Shown piece by piece: positions 20,378 through 30,774 of a DNA stretch of 64,000 nucleotides. The position numbers and the translations under genes are program-made. How positions within the stretch are numbered: position 1 is the first letter of the stretch; every line of letters begins with the position of its first letter. Below the pieces are notes generated by a model. That model saw nothing but the letters and a program-made list of their open reading frames with translations. It did not search any database and had not been told where the DNA came from. Source of the DNA: Pseudomonas sp. MWU13-2105 (GTDB lineage: Bacteria; Pseudomonadota; Gammaproteobacteria; Pseudomonadales; Pseudomonadaceae); assembly GCF_023242315.1 (NCBI RefSeq), contig NZ_JALLIY010000003.1, positions 329,605 through 393,604 of the forward strand, read 5' to 3'.

Positions 20378-21857
20378 TGAGCGCAATGTCCCAGCTCTCC
20401 AGAGTCATGCCCAGGGTCAGATCCAACTGGGTCTGGGCGTTCAGATAGGCAATCAGGGCGTTGAGCCGGGCGTTTTCGGCGTTACGCAGATCGCCTTCAT
20501 AGCTCAGGACCTGGAAGTTGCTGGAGCGCCCGGCACTGAGCTTTTCCCGTTCGATATCCAGCTTGCGCCGGGACAGGTCGACGGCACGCTGGGCGATCTC
20601 GTATTGCCGCCAGCGGGTGCCCAGGTCGCGCACCACGTCATTGACGCTGCGCTCCAGCGCCTGGCGGGCATCCGCCAGGACGATCTGCTGATTTTCCACA
20701 TCGACCCGGGCATGGACCTCGGCCTGGCGGGTACTGAGGTCGCCGATGGGGATCTGCACCTGCACGCCAGCGTAGCTGTCCCAACGGCGGCTGCCGACGT
20801 TGCCGTTGTTATTGTCGTAGCGATCGCGGATCTGATTGGCCCCGGCGACCAGCGACACATCCCAGCGCCCCTGGTCCTTGGCGATCACCAGGTTCAAGTC
20901 GGCCTGCTGGCTGCCGAGCAGGGTCGCGAGGTACTCCGGCTGCTGGACCTGGGCGACCCGGAAGGCATCCTGTTTGTCGATATTGACCCGGTTGGCTTCC
21001 AGGGCCTCGGTGGCGTGGATCGGCGTGGACAGGTCGAGGGCCAGCAGGCGCAACAGCGACAGGCGATTGATATCGACCTGGTTGCGCGCCTCCTCCACAC
21101 CCAGTTCCTGGGTGGCGATATCGGCTTCGGTCTGGACGATCTCGAACTCGGCCATGCGGCCCGCGGCGATCAGCGCCTTGTTGACGTCCAGCAGGGCACG
21201 GGCGCGCTTGAGGGCGTCCTGGGTAATGCTCAGTTGCTCCTGGGAGCGGAGCATTTCCCGGTAGGCGCTGATGATGTCACTGATGGTCTGGGCGACGTTG
21301 GCCTTGAGGTTCAGGCGGTTGACCTGCTCGGCGATCCGCGCCACCCGTAGCGGTGCGGTGGTCACATCCCAACCGGCGCCGCGCAGCAACGGTTGAATGA
21401 TCGCCAGGTCGAGGCCGTCGCTGCGATAACGGCCGGCGACATCGGCATTGTTCAGTTGTCGGGTCCAGGCCATGCTCAGGCGGGTACCGTACTCACTGAG
21501 CAGGCTGGTGGTCGGCGAGAGGCTGGCGTTGCGCGAACTGTCCTGGGAACCGCGGTTCGCCTGGTAGGTGCCGCTGATCAGCAGCTTGGGATTGAACACA
21601 TCCTCGGAGACCCGCAGGTCGAACTTCTGCGCGATACGTTGCAGGTAGGCACTGCGAATGCTGCGGTTGTTGCGCAAGCCCAGGTACACCGCATCGCCCA
21701 GGGTCAGGTCGGTGTTCTGCTGGCTCAGCAGCACGCCGCGGGCCTGCTGGCCACGCAGGCTCGGGGCCGAGGGCAGGCCGACCAGGTTGTCGGCGGCCGG
21801 CGCCGGGCCACACGCCAGGCCGAGCAGCAGGGCCATCCATGGCCGGGGTCTATTCAT
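20367..21857 (-). CDS. TolC-type outer-membrane channel of the ABC exporter
   Basis: A 496-residue outer-membrane efflux protein starting at the ATG at 21857 (MNRPRPWMALLLG), with a cleavable signal ending near GPAPAADN. The sequence has the TolC-like repeats (LTLGDAVYLGLRNNRSIRSAYLQR and long heptad stretches). It differs clearly from the OpmB-like lipoprotein elsewhere in this window. The start overlaps the end of the permease gene by 8 bp and the stop overlaps the adaptor gene by 11 bp, so translation is coupled. Confidence 0.88.
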   Translation of the reverse strand: MNRPRPWMALLLGLACGPAPAADNLVGLPSAPSLRGQQARGVLLSQQNTDLTLGDAVYLGLRNNRSIRSAYLQRIAQKFDLRVSEDVFNPKLLISGTYQANRGSQDSSRNASLSPTTSLLSEYGTRLSMAWTRQLNNADVAGRYRSDGLDLAIIQPLLRGAGWDVTTAPLRVARIAEQVNRLNLKANVAQTISDIISAYREMLRSQEQLSITQDALKRARALLDVNKALIAAGRMAEFEIVQTEADIATQELGVEEARNQVDINRLSLLRLLALDLSTPIHATEALEANRVNIDKQDAFRVAQVQQPEYLATLLGSQQADLNLVIAKDQGRWDVSLVAGANQIRDRYDNNNGNVGSRRWDSYAGVQVQIPIGDLSTRQAEVHARVDVENQQIVLADARQALERSVNDVVRDLGTRWRQYEIAQRAVDLSRRKLDIEREKLSAGRSSNFQVLSYEGDLRNAENARLNALIAYLNAQTQLDLTLGMTLESWDIALNDY

Positions 21858-23049
21858 CGCGCAGGGCCTCCACCGGTTGCAGTCGTGATGCCGAAATCGC
21901 CGGGTAAAGACCGAAAAACAGGCCCACCAGCAGGGTGCTGCCGACCCCCAATGGCAGGGACAGCAGGGCCAGGGAAAACTGCCAGCCGGACATCCGCGCA
22001 TAGAGGTAGGCCGCGGCCATGCCGACCAGCGCCCCCGACAGCGCGCCGAGCGCGGTCAGGGTCACCGCCTCGAGCAGAAACAGGTTGCGGATATCCTTGC
22101 GCCGCGCCCCCAGCGCCATGCGCACGCCGATCTCCCGGCGGCGTTCGGAGACATTCATCAGCATCACATTCATCACCCCGACGCCACCGCCGACCAGGGA
22201 GATACCGCCCAGGGCCATCAGCAGGTAACCGAAGGTCCGGCTTTGCCGGGTCATGCCATCAATCATCTGTTGCGGCACCTGGACCTCGACCTCGCGGCCC
22301 CTGAGGCTCTGCTTCAAGACCTCGGTCAAGGTCCCGGCGACCGCATTGGTGTCCTGCCCGGCGGCGACCCGCACGATCAGATTGCTGATCTGCGGTGCAC
22401 TGATGATCCGCCGTAGGCCTTCAAGGGGCAGAAACAACGAATCGTCGGCTTGTATCGGAATCAGGATCGCCGGTGGCTGGCTGCGAGCGATGCCGATCAC
22501 CTGGAACAGGTAATCGTTGATGCGGATGCGCTCGCCCAGGCGTAGCGGATCGCCGGGGCGGCTCAATGCCTGGGCGATCTTGTGGCCGACCACGACATAG
22601 GTTTCGCTGTGGTCGAAGTCGGAGATAAAGCGACCTTCCCGCAGTTGCAGGCGCGTCGCGCCCATCAACTGGGCGGTGCTGCCCACCAGGGTGGCATTGG
22701 TGGATTGGCCGTGAAACACCACCGCACCGCTGGACAGGGTAATCGGGGCGATATACAGCAGGCTCGGTATGGCCTTGCTCAACGACGGCACATCGAGGGT
22801 CGCCGGCATCGGCCTGCGGGCATCGCCGTTGCCGGGAAACTGTACCGACAGGGTATCGGTACCCATGTCCTTGAAGATCGCCGAGGCTTCCTGCGCGGCG
22901 TTGTGGCCGATATTGATCAGGGCGATCACCGATGAGCTGCCGATGACAATTCCGAGCAAGGCCAGGAGCGAGCGTTTACCCAATGTCCTCAGGCTGACAA
23001 AGGCCTCGTGGAGCAACTGGCTGGCACTTTGCTCGACCTGCACGCTCAT
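21850..23049 (-). CDS. MacB-type ABC exporter permease (FtsX fold)
   Basis: A 399-residue permease starting at the ATG at 23049, which overlaps the ATPase stop as ATGA. It has one N-terminal membrane segment (LLALLGIVIGSSSVIALINIG), a large periplasmic MacB core domain, and three C-terminal membrane segments with VGVMNVMLMNVSERRREIGVRMALGARRKDI, a hallmark of MacB/FtsX proteins. In typical MacB the ATPase is fused to this domain; here it is a separate gene. These systems push substrates from the periplasm through the TolC duct. Confidence 0.92.
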   Translation of the reverse strand: MSVQVEQSASQLLHEAFVSLRTLGKRSLLALLGIVIGSSSVIALINIGHNAAQEASAIFKDMGTDTLSVQFPGNGDARRPMPATLDVPSLSKAIPSLLYIAPITLSSGAVVFHGQSTNATLVGSTAQLMGATRLQLREGRFISDFDHSETYVVVGHKIAQALSRPGDPLRLGERIRINDYLFQVIGIARSQPPAILIPIQADDSLFLPLEGLRRIISAPQISNLIVRVAAGQDTNAVAGTLTEVLKQSLRGREVEVQVPQQMIDGMTRQSRTFGYLLMALGGISLVGGGVGVMNVMLMNVSERRREIGVRMALGARRKDIRNLFLLEAVTLTALGALSGALVGMAAAYLYARMSGWQFSLALLSLPLGVGSTLLVGLFFGLYPAISASRLQPVEALRDE

Positions 23050-23750
23050 GCCGGGCTGGCCTCGCATATCACACCGTTATGCACCCGGATCTGCCGCCCC
23101 AGGCGCTGGGCGATCTGCGGGTCGTGGGTGACGATGATCAGCGTGACCTGGCGCACGCGATTGAGCTCCAGCAGCAGGTCCATGATTTCCCGCGCGGTGC
23201 TGCTGTCGAGGTTGCCGGTGGGCTCGTCGGCGAGGATCACCGAAGGTTCGCCGACCAGCGCCCGGGCAATCGCCACCCGTTGGCGCTGGCCGCCGGAGAG
23301 GTCGGCGGGGCGATGGTGCGCGCGCTCCCGCAGGCCGACCTGTTCGAGCATGGCCATGGCCCGCGTCAGCGATTCGCCACGGGGAATACCGCGATAACTC
23401 AAGGGCAGGGCGACATTGTCCAGGGCGCTGAGGCGTGCCAGCAGGTTGAAACTCTGGAATACGAAGCCGATCTGGCGGTTGCGAATCGCCGCCAACTGAT
23501 CGGGGCTGGAGCGGAAGATGTCATGGCCGGCAAAACGATAGTAACCGTCGTCCGGCAGGTCGAGCAGGCCAAGGATATTGAGCAGGGTGCTTTTGCCCGA
23601 GCCGGAAGCGCCGAGAATGGCGCAACTCTCGCCGACCTCGATGGACAGCGAGACATTATCGAGAATAGTGAGTGTTTGCTCGGCGAGACGATAGCGCTTG
23701 CCGATGCCTTGCAGGGAGATGAAGCCTTCGTGAGCAATCGTGTCTGTCAT
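23046..23750 (-). CDS. MacB/LolD-type ABC exporter ATPase
   Basis: A 234-residue ATPase starting at the ATG at 23750 (MTDTIAHEGF). Walker A is GASGSGKST, signature [15 protein letters not shown], Walker B VILADEPTGNLDS, the last being typical of the LolD/MacB branch. It is first in the exporter operon, divergent from a TetR-type gene, and pairs with the permease that follows. Confidence 0.92.
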   Translation of the reverse strand: MTDTIAHEGFISLQGIGKRYRLAEQTLTILDNVSLSIEVGESCAILGASGSGKSTLLNILGLLDLPDDGYYRFAGHDIFRSSPDQLAAIRNRQIGFVFQSFNLLARLSALDNVALPLSYRGIPRGESLTRAMAMLEQVGLRERAHHRPADLSGGQRQRVAIARALVGEPSVILADEPTGNLDSSTAREIMDLLLELNRVRQVTLIIVTHDPQIAQRLGRQIRVHNGVICEASPA

Positions 23751-24125
23751 TGCTGATCGCGCCGGCCGGCTCGACCTGACAGGAGCCACCTGCCCGGGCG
23801 CTTCAGGGCACGCTCAGGCGGTTCTCGGGGCAGGGGCGAGCACAGGGTTTATTTTCTTATTTTAAATAATTGTTTGAATAGTAGCTGTGATCTCGGGTCG
23901 GCGCTAGCCGTCTACTTCAAGGAAAACCGAGGTCTTTCCAGGTGGGGTTTGTGACAATTGGATACACTTTATTGGTCGGCCAGCATGGTTTTCAAACACC
24001 CGATAACCGAGGTTGACTGGCGTAGAGGCTTGCTTTCAAAGGCTTTCACAGGTATAAAAAATCAAATTTATTTTTAAAACGCTGTTCGTCCGGTCAATTT
24101 TTTATCCTGTTAAGGTTTCTCACAT
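23751..24125. promoter_or_regulatory. Divergent promoter region of exporter operon and TetR gene
   Basis: This is a 375-bp intergenic stretch with an AT-rich block (23848-23880) and another just before the TetR gene (24050-24110). Promoters for both directions should lie here. A short inverted repeat GGAAA...TTTCC occurs near 23920-23940, but no convincing operator could be fixed by eye. Confidence 0.5.
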
Positions 24126-24878
24126 ATGGTCGCAAAGAAACTCAGTGCCCCCAATGTCACCAAGACCCGACTGCTGGATGCCACGGAGGCACTGTTTATC
24201 AAATACGGCTACGACGCCGTGTTATTGCGCCAGATCACCGAGCGCGCCCAGGTCAACCTGGCCGCGGTGAATTACCACTTCGGGGACAAGGACTCCCTGA
24301 TGACCGCCTTGCTCATGCAGCGCCTGGGGCCGCTCAACGAACAGCGCCTGGAGTTGCTGGCCAAATGCGAGGAACAAGCGGACGGTCCGCTGGACTGCGA
24401 GACCCTGCTGGGAGTCCTGTTCGCCCCGGCCATGGGCCTGGAGCGCAGCGGCGACGGGGATGAAAGCCGTTCCTTCATTCGTTTCCTCGGTCGGGTCTAC
24501 AGCGATACCTCACCGTTTATCCAGGAATACCTCAAGGAGCATTACCAGCCGGTTTTCGAGCGTTTCTTCAATGCTTTCGCCCTGGCGCTGCCGGACATGC
24601 CGCGCAATGAAGTCGGGGTGCGCCTGCAATTCGCCCTCAAGGCGATTTCCGGGGTGATTGCCGGGACCGAACTGCGTTTCCTGATGCAGGCCATGAGCCT
24701 GGGGCGCCCGGCCACGGATGCCGAAGTCATGACCAAGCTGATCAGCCTGGTCTCGGCGGCCATTCATGCGCCGATGCAGGACCGTAAGGCGGAGCAGGCG
24801 CTGGAGCGCGTGCTGCAGACCCAGCGCTCGATCCGCCAGCACGCCGTCCCGGTCGCGACCAAGCTGGCCGGCAAGTAA
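24126..24878 (+). CDS. TetR family regulator (PsrA-like)
   Basis: A 250-residue TetR protein. The N-terminal DNA-binding domain reads TRLLDATEALFIKYGYDAVLLRQITERAQVNLAAVNYHFGDKDSLMTALL (about residues 14-65); VNLAAVNYHFG is the form seen in PsrA-type regulators of pseudomonads. The remaining helices form the ligand and dimer domain. It is divergent from the MacAB-TolC-like operon and is the likely local repressor. Its effector is unknown; a fatty-acid-like ligand would be a guess from PsrA only. Confidence 0.88.
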   Translation: MVAKKLSAPNVTKTRLLDATEALFIKYGYDAVLLRQITERAQVNLAAVNYHFGDKDSLMTALLMQRLGPLNEQRLELLAKCEEQADGPLDCETLLGVLFAPAMGLERSGDGDESRSFIRFLGRVYSDTSPFIQEYLKEHYQPVFERFFNAFALALPDMPRNEVGVRLQFALKAISGVIAGTELRFLMQAMSLGRPATDAEVMTKLISLVSAAIHAPMQDRKAEQALERVLQTQRSIRQHAVPVATKLAGK

Positions 24879-25020
24879 CCGCCAAGCGCACCGATGATCA
24901 GGTCACCGCGCACACTTGCCAATCTTGGCTAGAGTGAAACTGACGGCAATCCTGCCGCCACCGTGATCGTTCCAAAGGCCCGGCACCTGACCGGGTTCTT
25001 CACCTGATCGGGAGTACACG

Positions 25021-28000
25021 ATGGATCTCAACCGTCGTCAGTTCTTCAAGGTTGCCGCCATCGGCCTTGGGGGCTCGAGCCTGGCCGCGTTGGGCATGGC
25101 CCCGACGCCTGTCTTCGCCGAGCAAGTGCGCCACTTCAAGCTCACCCATACCCATGAAACCCGCAACACCTGTCCGTATTGCTCGGTCGGTTGCGGGCTG
25201 ATCATGTATAGCCAGGGTGATACCGCCAAGAACGTGGCGCAGAACATCATCCATATCGAGGGCGACGCCGACCATCCGGTCAATCGCGGCACCCTGTGCC
25301 CCAAAGGCGCCGGCCTGCTGGACTTCATCCACAGTCCCGACCGCCTCAAGTACCCGCAGGTGCGCAAGCCGGGCAGCCAGGAATGGACACGGGTTTCCTG
25401 GGATGAAGCACTGGACCGCGTCAGCGACCTGCTCAAGGCCGACCGCGACGCCAACTTCATCGAGAAGAACGCCCAGGGGCAAACGGTCAATCGTTGGCTG
25501 ACCAGCGGTTTTCTCGCCGCCTCGGCGGCGTCCAATGAAGCCGGTTACCTGACCCACAAGGTCATTCGCAGCCTGGGCATGCTCGGGTTCGACAACCAGG
25601 CGCGTGTCTGACACGGCCCGACGGTGGCAAGTCTTGCCCCGACGTACGGCCGTGGAGCCATGACCAACACCTGGACCGATATCGCCAACGCGAACCTGAT
25701 CCTGGTGATGGGCGGCAACGCCGCTGAAGCGCATCCTTGCGGCTTCAAATGGGTGACCGAAGCCAAGGCCCACAACCAGGCACGCCTGATCGTGGTCGAC
25801 CCGCGTTTTACCCGGACCGCCTCGGTGGCCGACTACTACGCGCCGATCCGCACCGGCAGCGACATCGCCTTCATGGGCGGGCTGATCAACTTCCTGCTGA
25901 GCGAGGACAAGATCCAGCACGAATACGTGCGCAATTACACCGATGTGTCGTTTATCGTCAAAGCCGGCTTCGGCTTCGAGGACGGGCTGTTCAGCGGCTA
26001 CGATGCGGCCAGCCGCACCTATACCGACAAGTCCTCGTGGGGCTACGAACTGGGCGAGGACGGTTTCGCCAAGGTCGACCCGAGCCTGCAACACGAACGC
26101 TGCGTCTACCAGTTGATGAAGCGGCACTACAGCCGCTACAGCCTGGAGCTGGCAAGCCAGACCTGCGGCATGCCCCAGGATGCCATGCGCAAGATCTGGG
26201 ACGAGATCGCCACCTGCTCGCTACCGGGCAAGACCATGACGATTCTCTATGCCCTGGGCTGGACCCAGCACTCCATCGGCTCGCAGATCATTCGTAGCGC
26301 CGCCATGGTCCAGCTGTTGCTGGGCAACGTCGGCATGCCCGGCGGCGGCGTCAATGCCTTGCGCGGGCACTCCAATATCCAGGGGCTGACGGACCTCGGG
26401 CTATTGTCCAACTCGCTGCCCGGCTACCTGACCCTGGCCTCCGATGCCGAACAGGACTACGACGCCTATATCGCCAAGCGTGCCCTCAAGCCCTTGCGTC
26501 CTGGCCAGTTGTCCTACTGGCAGAACTACGGCAAGTTCCATGTCAGCCTGATGAAGGCCTGGTATGGCGCCAATGCCACGGCCGAGAACCACTGGGGCTA
26601 CGATTGGCTGCCCAAGCTCGACAACCCCGGCTACGACATCCTGCGCATGTTCGACCGGATGGGCCACGGGCTGGTCAACGGCTATATCTGCCAGGGCTTC
26701 AACCCGATTGCCGCCTTGCCCGACAAGAACCGGGTCACCGCGGCGCTGGGCAAGCTCAAGTGGCTGGTGGTGATGGACCCGCTGGCCACCGAAACCTCGG
26801 AGTTCTGGCGTAACGCCGGGCCCTACAACGACGTCGATAGCGGCGCTATCCAGACCGAGGTGATCCGTCTACCCACCACCTGCTTCGCCGAGGAAGATGG
26901 TTCGCTGACCAACAGCAGCCGCTGGTTGCAATGGCATTGGAAAGGCGCCGAGGGACCGGGGGAGGCCCGTACCGATGTGAAGATCATGAGCGAGTTGTTC
27001 CTGCGCCTGCGCAAACGTTACCAAACCAATGGTGGCGCTTTCGCCGAGCCGATCCTCAAGCTCAGTTGGCCGTACAAGATCGCCGATGAACCCTCACCGG
27101 AGGAACTGGCCCGGGAAATCAACGGCTATGCCAGCGCGGATGTCACCGACGCCAGCGGCAGTACAATCAAGGCCGGCCAGCAATTGGCCGGGTTTGCCCA
27201 ACTCAAGGACGACGGCAGCACCGCTTCGGGTTGCTGGATCTTCTGCGGTAGCTGGACCGAGCAGGGCAACCAGATGGCCCGGCGCGACAACAGCGATCCC
27301 TACGGCATGAAACAGCACCTGGGCTGGGCCTGGGCCTGGCCGATGAACCGGCGCATTCTCTACAACCGCGCGTCCGCCGACACCCAGGGCAAGCCCTGGT
27401 CGGCGGAAAAACGCCTGGTGTGGTGGAACGGCAAGGCCTGGGCCGGCACCGACGTGCCCGACTACAAACCCGATGTACCGCCGGAAGCGGGGATGAATCC
27501 GTTCATCATGAACCCCGAGGGCGTGGCGCGGTTCTTTGCCGTCGACAAGATGGCCGAAGGGCCGTTCCCGGAGCATTACGAACCGTTTGAAACACCCATC
27601 GGCATCAATCCGCTGCACCCGGACAACAAGAAGGTCACCAGCAATCCGGCGGCGCGGATCTTCGATTCGGTCTGGGACACGTTGGGCGTGGCCAAGGACT
27701 TCCCGTATGCCGCCACGACCTACCGGCTGACCGAGCATTTCCACTTCTGGAGCAAGCACTGCAAGCTCAACGCCATTGCCCAGCCCGAGCAGTTCGTCGA
27801 GATCGGCGAGGTGCTGGCCAAGGAGAAGGGTATCGTCGCCGGCGACCGGGTGCGGGTCAGTTCCAAGCGCGGGCATATCGAGGCGGTGGCGGTGGTCACC
27901 AAGCGCATCCGGCCGCTGCAGGTCAACAACCAGGTCGTGCACCATATCGGCATCCCGCTGCACTGGGGGTTCACCGGGGTGGCGCGGCACGGCTACCTGA

Positions 28001-28086
28001 CCAACACCCTGGTGCCGTTCCTCGGCGATGGTAATTCACAGACCCCGGAATCCAAGTCGTTCCTGGTCAACGTGGAGAAAGTCTGA
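25021..28086 (+). CDS. fdnG: Selenocysteine-containing formate dehydrogenase, alpha subunit (in-frame UGA at 25609)
   Basis: The catalytic subunit of the membrane-bound respiratory formate dehydrogenase (FdnG/FdoG type), 1,021 residues when the TGA at 25609-25611 is read as selenocysteine (residue 197, in the context [11 protein letters not shown]). The N-terminus has a Tat signal ([15 protein letters not shown]) and a 4Fe-4S site ([10 protein letters not shown]...LCPKG). The C-terminal molybdopterin-binding domain ends near [11 protein letters not shown]. It oxidises formate in the periplasm using a Mo/W-bis-MGD cofactor. A SECIS hairpin follows the UGA, and selA, selB and selC lie downstream, so this is one full-length gene and not a pair of fragments. 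Confidence 0.96.
25609..25648 (+). promoter_or_regulatory. Bacterial SECIS element in fdnG
   Basis: Immediately after the UGA, the RNA can fold into a hairpin: CGG (25622-25624) with CCG (25639-25641), a bulged U at 25625, then GGCAA (25626-25630) with TTGCC (25634-25638) closing a GUC loop. The GGCAAGUCUUGCC core closely matches the E. coli fdnG/fdhF SECIS apical loop bound by SelB. Confidence 0.9.
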
Positions 28087-29027
28087 TGGCCAGCCAAGAC
28101 ATCATTGCCCGTTCGGCGACCACCACCGTGCCGCCCTCAGTGCGCCAGCAGGAAGAAGTCGCCAAACTGATCGACACCACCAAGTGCATCGGCTGCAAGG
28201 CCTGCCAGGTGGCGTGTTCGGAGTGGAACGAGCTGCGCGACGAGGTCGGCCACAACCACGGGACCTACGACAATCCCCAGGACCTGAGTGCTGAAAGCTG
28301 GACGCTGATGCGCTTCACCGAGCATGAAAATGCCGCCGGCAACCTCGAGTGGCTGATCCGCAAGGACGGCTGCATGCACTGCGCCGATCCCGGCTGCCTG
28401 AAGGCCTGCCCCAGCCCGGGGGCGATCATCAAGCACGCCAATGGCATCGTCGACTTCAACCAGGACCATTGCATCGGTTGCGGTTATTGCATCACCGGCT
28501 GTCCCTTCGACATACCGCGTATCTCGCAGAAGGACCACAAGGCCTACAAGTGCACGCTGTGTTCGGACCGGGTGGCGGTGGGCCTGGAGCCGGCCTGCGT
28601 GAAAACCTGCCCGACCGGGGCGATTGTCTTCGGCAGCAAGGAGGACATGAAGGAGCATGCCGCCGAGCGCATCGTCGACCTCAAGTCCCGCGGTTTCGAC
28701 CAGGCCGGCTTGTATGATCCGGCCGGGGTCGGTGGCACCCATGTGATGTACGTGCTGCACCACGCCGACCAGCCGTCGCTGTACGCCGGCCTGCCGAACC
28801 AGCCGAGCATCAGCCCCTTTGTCGAGTTGTGGAAAGGCATCAGCAAGCCGCTGGGCCTGCTGGCGATGGGCGCGGCGGTGTTGGCGGGCTTTTTCCACTA
28901 CGTACGCATCGGCCCGCAACGGGTGGAAGAGGACGAGCATCCGGCGCCCCCCGATAGCAGCGTCCACCAGGTCGACCCGAGCGTGCATGTCTTTGATCCG
29001 AAAACCGGTGAGGAGCCACGGCCATGA
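28086..29027 (+). CDS. fdnH: Formate dehydrogenase iron-sulfur (beta) subunit
   Basis: A 313-residue electron-transfer subunit. It has four cysteine clusters: [37 protein letters not shown] and CTLCSDRV...[10 protein letters not shown], enough for four 4Fe-4S centres as in FdnH. A single C-terminal membrane helix ([16 protein letters not shown]) anchors it in the inner membrane. Start and upstream stop overlap as TGATG, so it is coupled to fdnG. It passes electrons to the cytochrome b subunit. Confidence 0.95.
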   Translation: MASQDIIARSATTTVPPSVRQQEEVAKLIDTTKCIGCKACQVACSEWNELRDEVGHNHGTYDNPQDLSAESWTLMRFTEHENAAGNLEWLIRKDGCMHCADPGCLKACPSPGAIIKHANGIVDFNQDHCIGCGYCITGCPFDIPRISQKDHKAYKCTLCSDRVAVGLEPACVKTCPTGAIVFGSKEDMKEHAAERIVDLKSRGFDQAGLYDPAGVGGTHVMYVLHHADQPSLYAGLPNQPSISPFVELWKGISKPLGLLAMGAAVLAGFFHYVRIGPQRVEEDEHPAPPDSSVHQVDPSVHVFDPKTGEEPRP

Positions 29028-29677
29028 GCGACAAGCCGATCCTGCGTTATACCGCCAACCAGCGCAGCAACCACTGGCTGGTGGCGATCCTGTTCTTCAT
29101 GGCCGGCCTGTCGGGGCTGGCATTGTTTCACCCGTCGCTGTTCTGGCTCAGCCAGTTGTTCGGCGGCGGTCCCTGGACCCGTATCCTGCATCCGTTCATG
29201 GGCCTGCTGATGTTCGTGCTGTTCCTCGGACTGGTGATCCGCTTCTGGCGGGCCAACTTATTTATCGCCAACGATCGCCTGTGGCTCAAGCGGGTGGACC
29301 GGGTGATCCGCAACGAGGAGGAGGGCGTGCCGCCGATCGGCAAGTACAACCCCGGGCAGAAGCTGCTGTTCTGGACGCTGCTGGCCTGCATGCTGGTCTT
29401 GCTGTTCAGCGGGGTGGTGATCTGGCGAGCGTATTTCAGCCAGTACTTCGGCATCGGCGGCATTCGCCTGGCGGTGTTGCTGCATGCCCTGGCGGCGTTG
29501 GTGCTGGTGTTGAGTATCATCGTGCATATCTATGCCGGCATCTGGATCAAGGGTTCGGTCGGGGCCATGCTGCATGGCTGGGTCAGTCGCGCCTGGGCGC
29601 GCAAGCACCATGCGCTGTGGTACCGCGAAGTCACCCGGGACGAGGCCGCGCACGCCGAGCCGGCGAAAAAGGGATAA
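29024..29677 (+). CDS. fdnI: Formate dehydrogenase cytochrome b556 (gamma) subunit
   Basis: A 217-residue membrane protein with four predicted helices (for example [17 protein letters not shown] and [21 protein letters not shown]). Histidines that can ligate haem are NHW near residue 18, LHP near residue 55, and those in [19 protein letters not shown]. It delivers electrons to quinone. It overlaps fdnH by the 4-bp ATGA. E. coli FdnI has the same length. Confidence 0.94.
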   Translation: MSDKPILRYTANQRSNHWLVAILFFMAGLSGLALFHPSLFWLSQLFGGGPWTRILHPFMGLLMFVLFLGLVIRFWRANLFIANDRLWLKRVDRVIRNEEEGVPPIGKYNPGQKLLFWTLLACMLVLLFSGVVIWRAYFSQYFGIGGIRLAVLLHALAALVLVLSIIVHIYAGIWIKGSVGAMLHGWVSRAWARKHHALWYREVTRDEAAHAEPAKKG

Positions 29678-29681
29678 GCAC

Positions 29682-30605
29682 TTGAGCACGATATTGGAAC
29701 CTGGACAGATCGAAGCCGCGGCCAGCTCGCCGCCGTTTCTGCACCGGCCGCCGCCGACGCTGTTCGCCCTGCGCGCAGCCCGTCTGGAGCAATTGGCGGT
29801 AGGGCATCCACTGGCGGAGTACATCGGCCTGGTCGCGGGGCTTTGCCGGGTCCAGCAGCAACTGCTGGATCAGCCGCCGGCTACCGCGGCTCCCGATCCT
29901 GAGCACCAGCGGCTGTGCCTGGAACACGGCCTGCCACCGCTGGCGGCCGACAGCCTGGTGCGCGAAGACCTGTGGCTGCCGTGGCTGGATGCCCTGTTGT
30001 CGGGCTACGTCAGCAGCGTCCCCGCCGTGCGACAGGCCATCAGTACCTTGCAGGACAGCCGCGCCGGTCAGCGCAAGGTCTGGGCGCTGGCCTTGCTCGG
30101 GGGCCAGTACGCCGGGTTGCCGGCGGCGTTGGTGCCGTTTCTCGGTGCCGCGTTGCAGGCGGCCTGGAGTCATTGGTTGCTGAGTGTGCCGGACCTGGCC
30201 CTGAAACCCGGCGACAGCCTGGTCCAATGCCCGGCCTGTGGTTCGCCGGCCATGGCCGGGGTGATCCGTCACCGTGGCAAGTTCAACGGCCTGCGCTACC
30301 TGGTGTGTTCCTTGTGCGCCTGCGAGTGGCATGTGGTGCGGGTCAAATGCATCTATTGCGAACAGAGCAAGGGGCTCAAGTACCTGAGCCCGGGGGATGA
30401 CCGCCATGCGCCCGGCCATGCCCCGTTGCGCGCGGAAATCTGTCCCGGCTGCAATAGCTATCTCAAGCTGATCTACCTGGAAGAAGACGCCGAGGCCGAG
30501 GCGCTGTCGGCGGATATCGCCAGCCTGGCGCTGGATATCCGTCTCGATCAGGAAGGTTACCTGCGTCAGGCCCCGAACCTGTTGCTGGCCCCTGGGGGCG
30601 ATTGA
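29682..30605 (+). CDS. fdhE: Formate dehydrogenase accessory protein FdhE
   Basis: A 307-residue protein needed for formate dehydrogenase maturation, thought to act at the catalytic subunit before Tat export. The start is a TTG at 29682 with AAAAAGGG just upstream; no ATG fits the family length. The C-terminal half has paired cysteines (CPACG, CSLCAC, CIYCE, CPGCN) in the rubredoxin-like region ACEWHVVRVKCIYCEQSKGLKYLS that identifies FdhE. It follows fdnI by four bases. Confidence 0.93.
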   Translation: MSTILEPGQIEAAASSPPFLHRPPPTLFALRAARLEQLAVGHPLAEYIGLVAGLCRVQQQLLDQPPATAAPDPEHQRLCLEHGLPPLAADSLVREDLWLPWLDALLSGYVSSVPAVRQAISTLQDSRAGQRKVWALALLGGQYAGLPAALVPFLGAALQAAWSHWLLSVPDLALKPGDSLVQCPACGSPAMAGVIRHRGKFNGLRYLVCSLCACEWHVVRVKCIYCEQSKGLKYLSPGDDRHAPGHAPLRAEICPGCNSYLKLIYLEEDAEAEALSADIASLALDIRLDQEGYLRQAPNLLLAPGGD

Positions 30606-30613
30606 ATTCCCCC

Positions 30614-30696
30614 TGTAGGAGCTGGCTTGCCAGCGATGAGGCCCTTGAGCCTTGCGTTGCCCTTCCGAACGCCATCGCCGGCAAGCCGACTGCCAC
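30614..30696. repeat. Inverted REP pair between fdhE and selA
   Basis: One unit reads GGAGCTGGCTTGCCAGCGATG (30619-30639) and the other is an inverse unit, GCCATCGCCGGCAAGCC (30671-30687). It lies nine bases after the fdhE stop and well before the selA start. Confidence 0.78.
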
Positions 30697-30774
30697 AAAG
30701 TCGTGGCCATCCCTCAAGGAGCGAGGGAGGCGTCTACACTGAGGTTTCCGCATCGCGTCTTCAGGAAACCGCTG

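Noticed and set aside
25609..25611. Stop codon splitting fdnG into two genes
   Set aside because: The UGA is at the catalytic selenocysteine position, is followed by a SECIS hairpin, and selA/selB/selC are linked. It is recoded, not a nonsense mutation.
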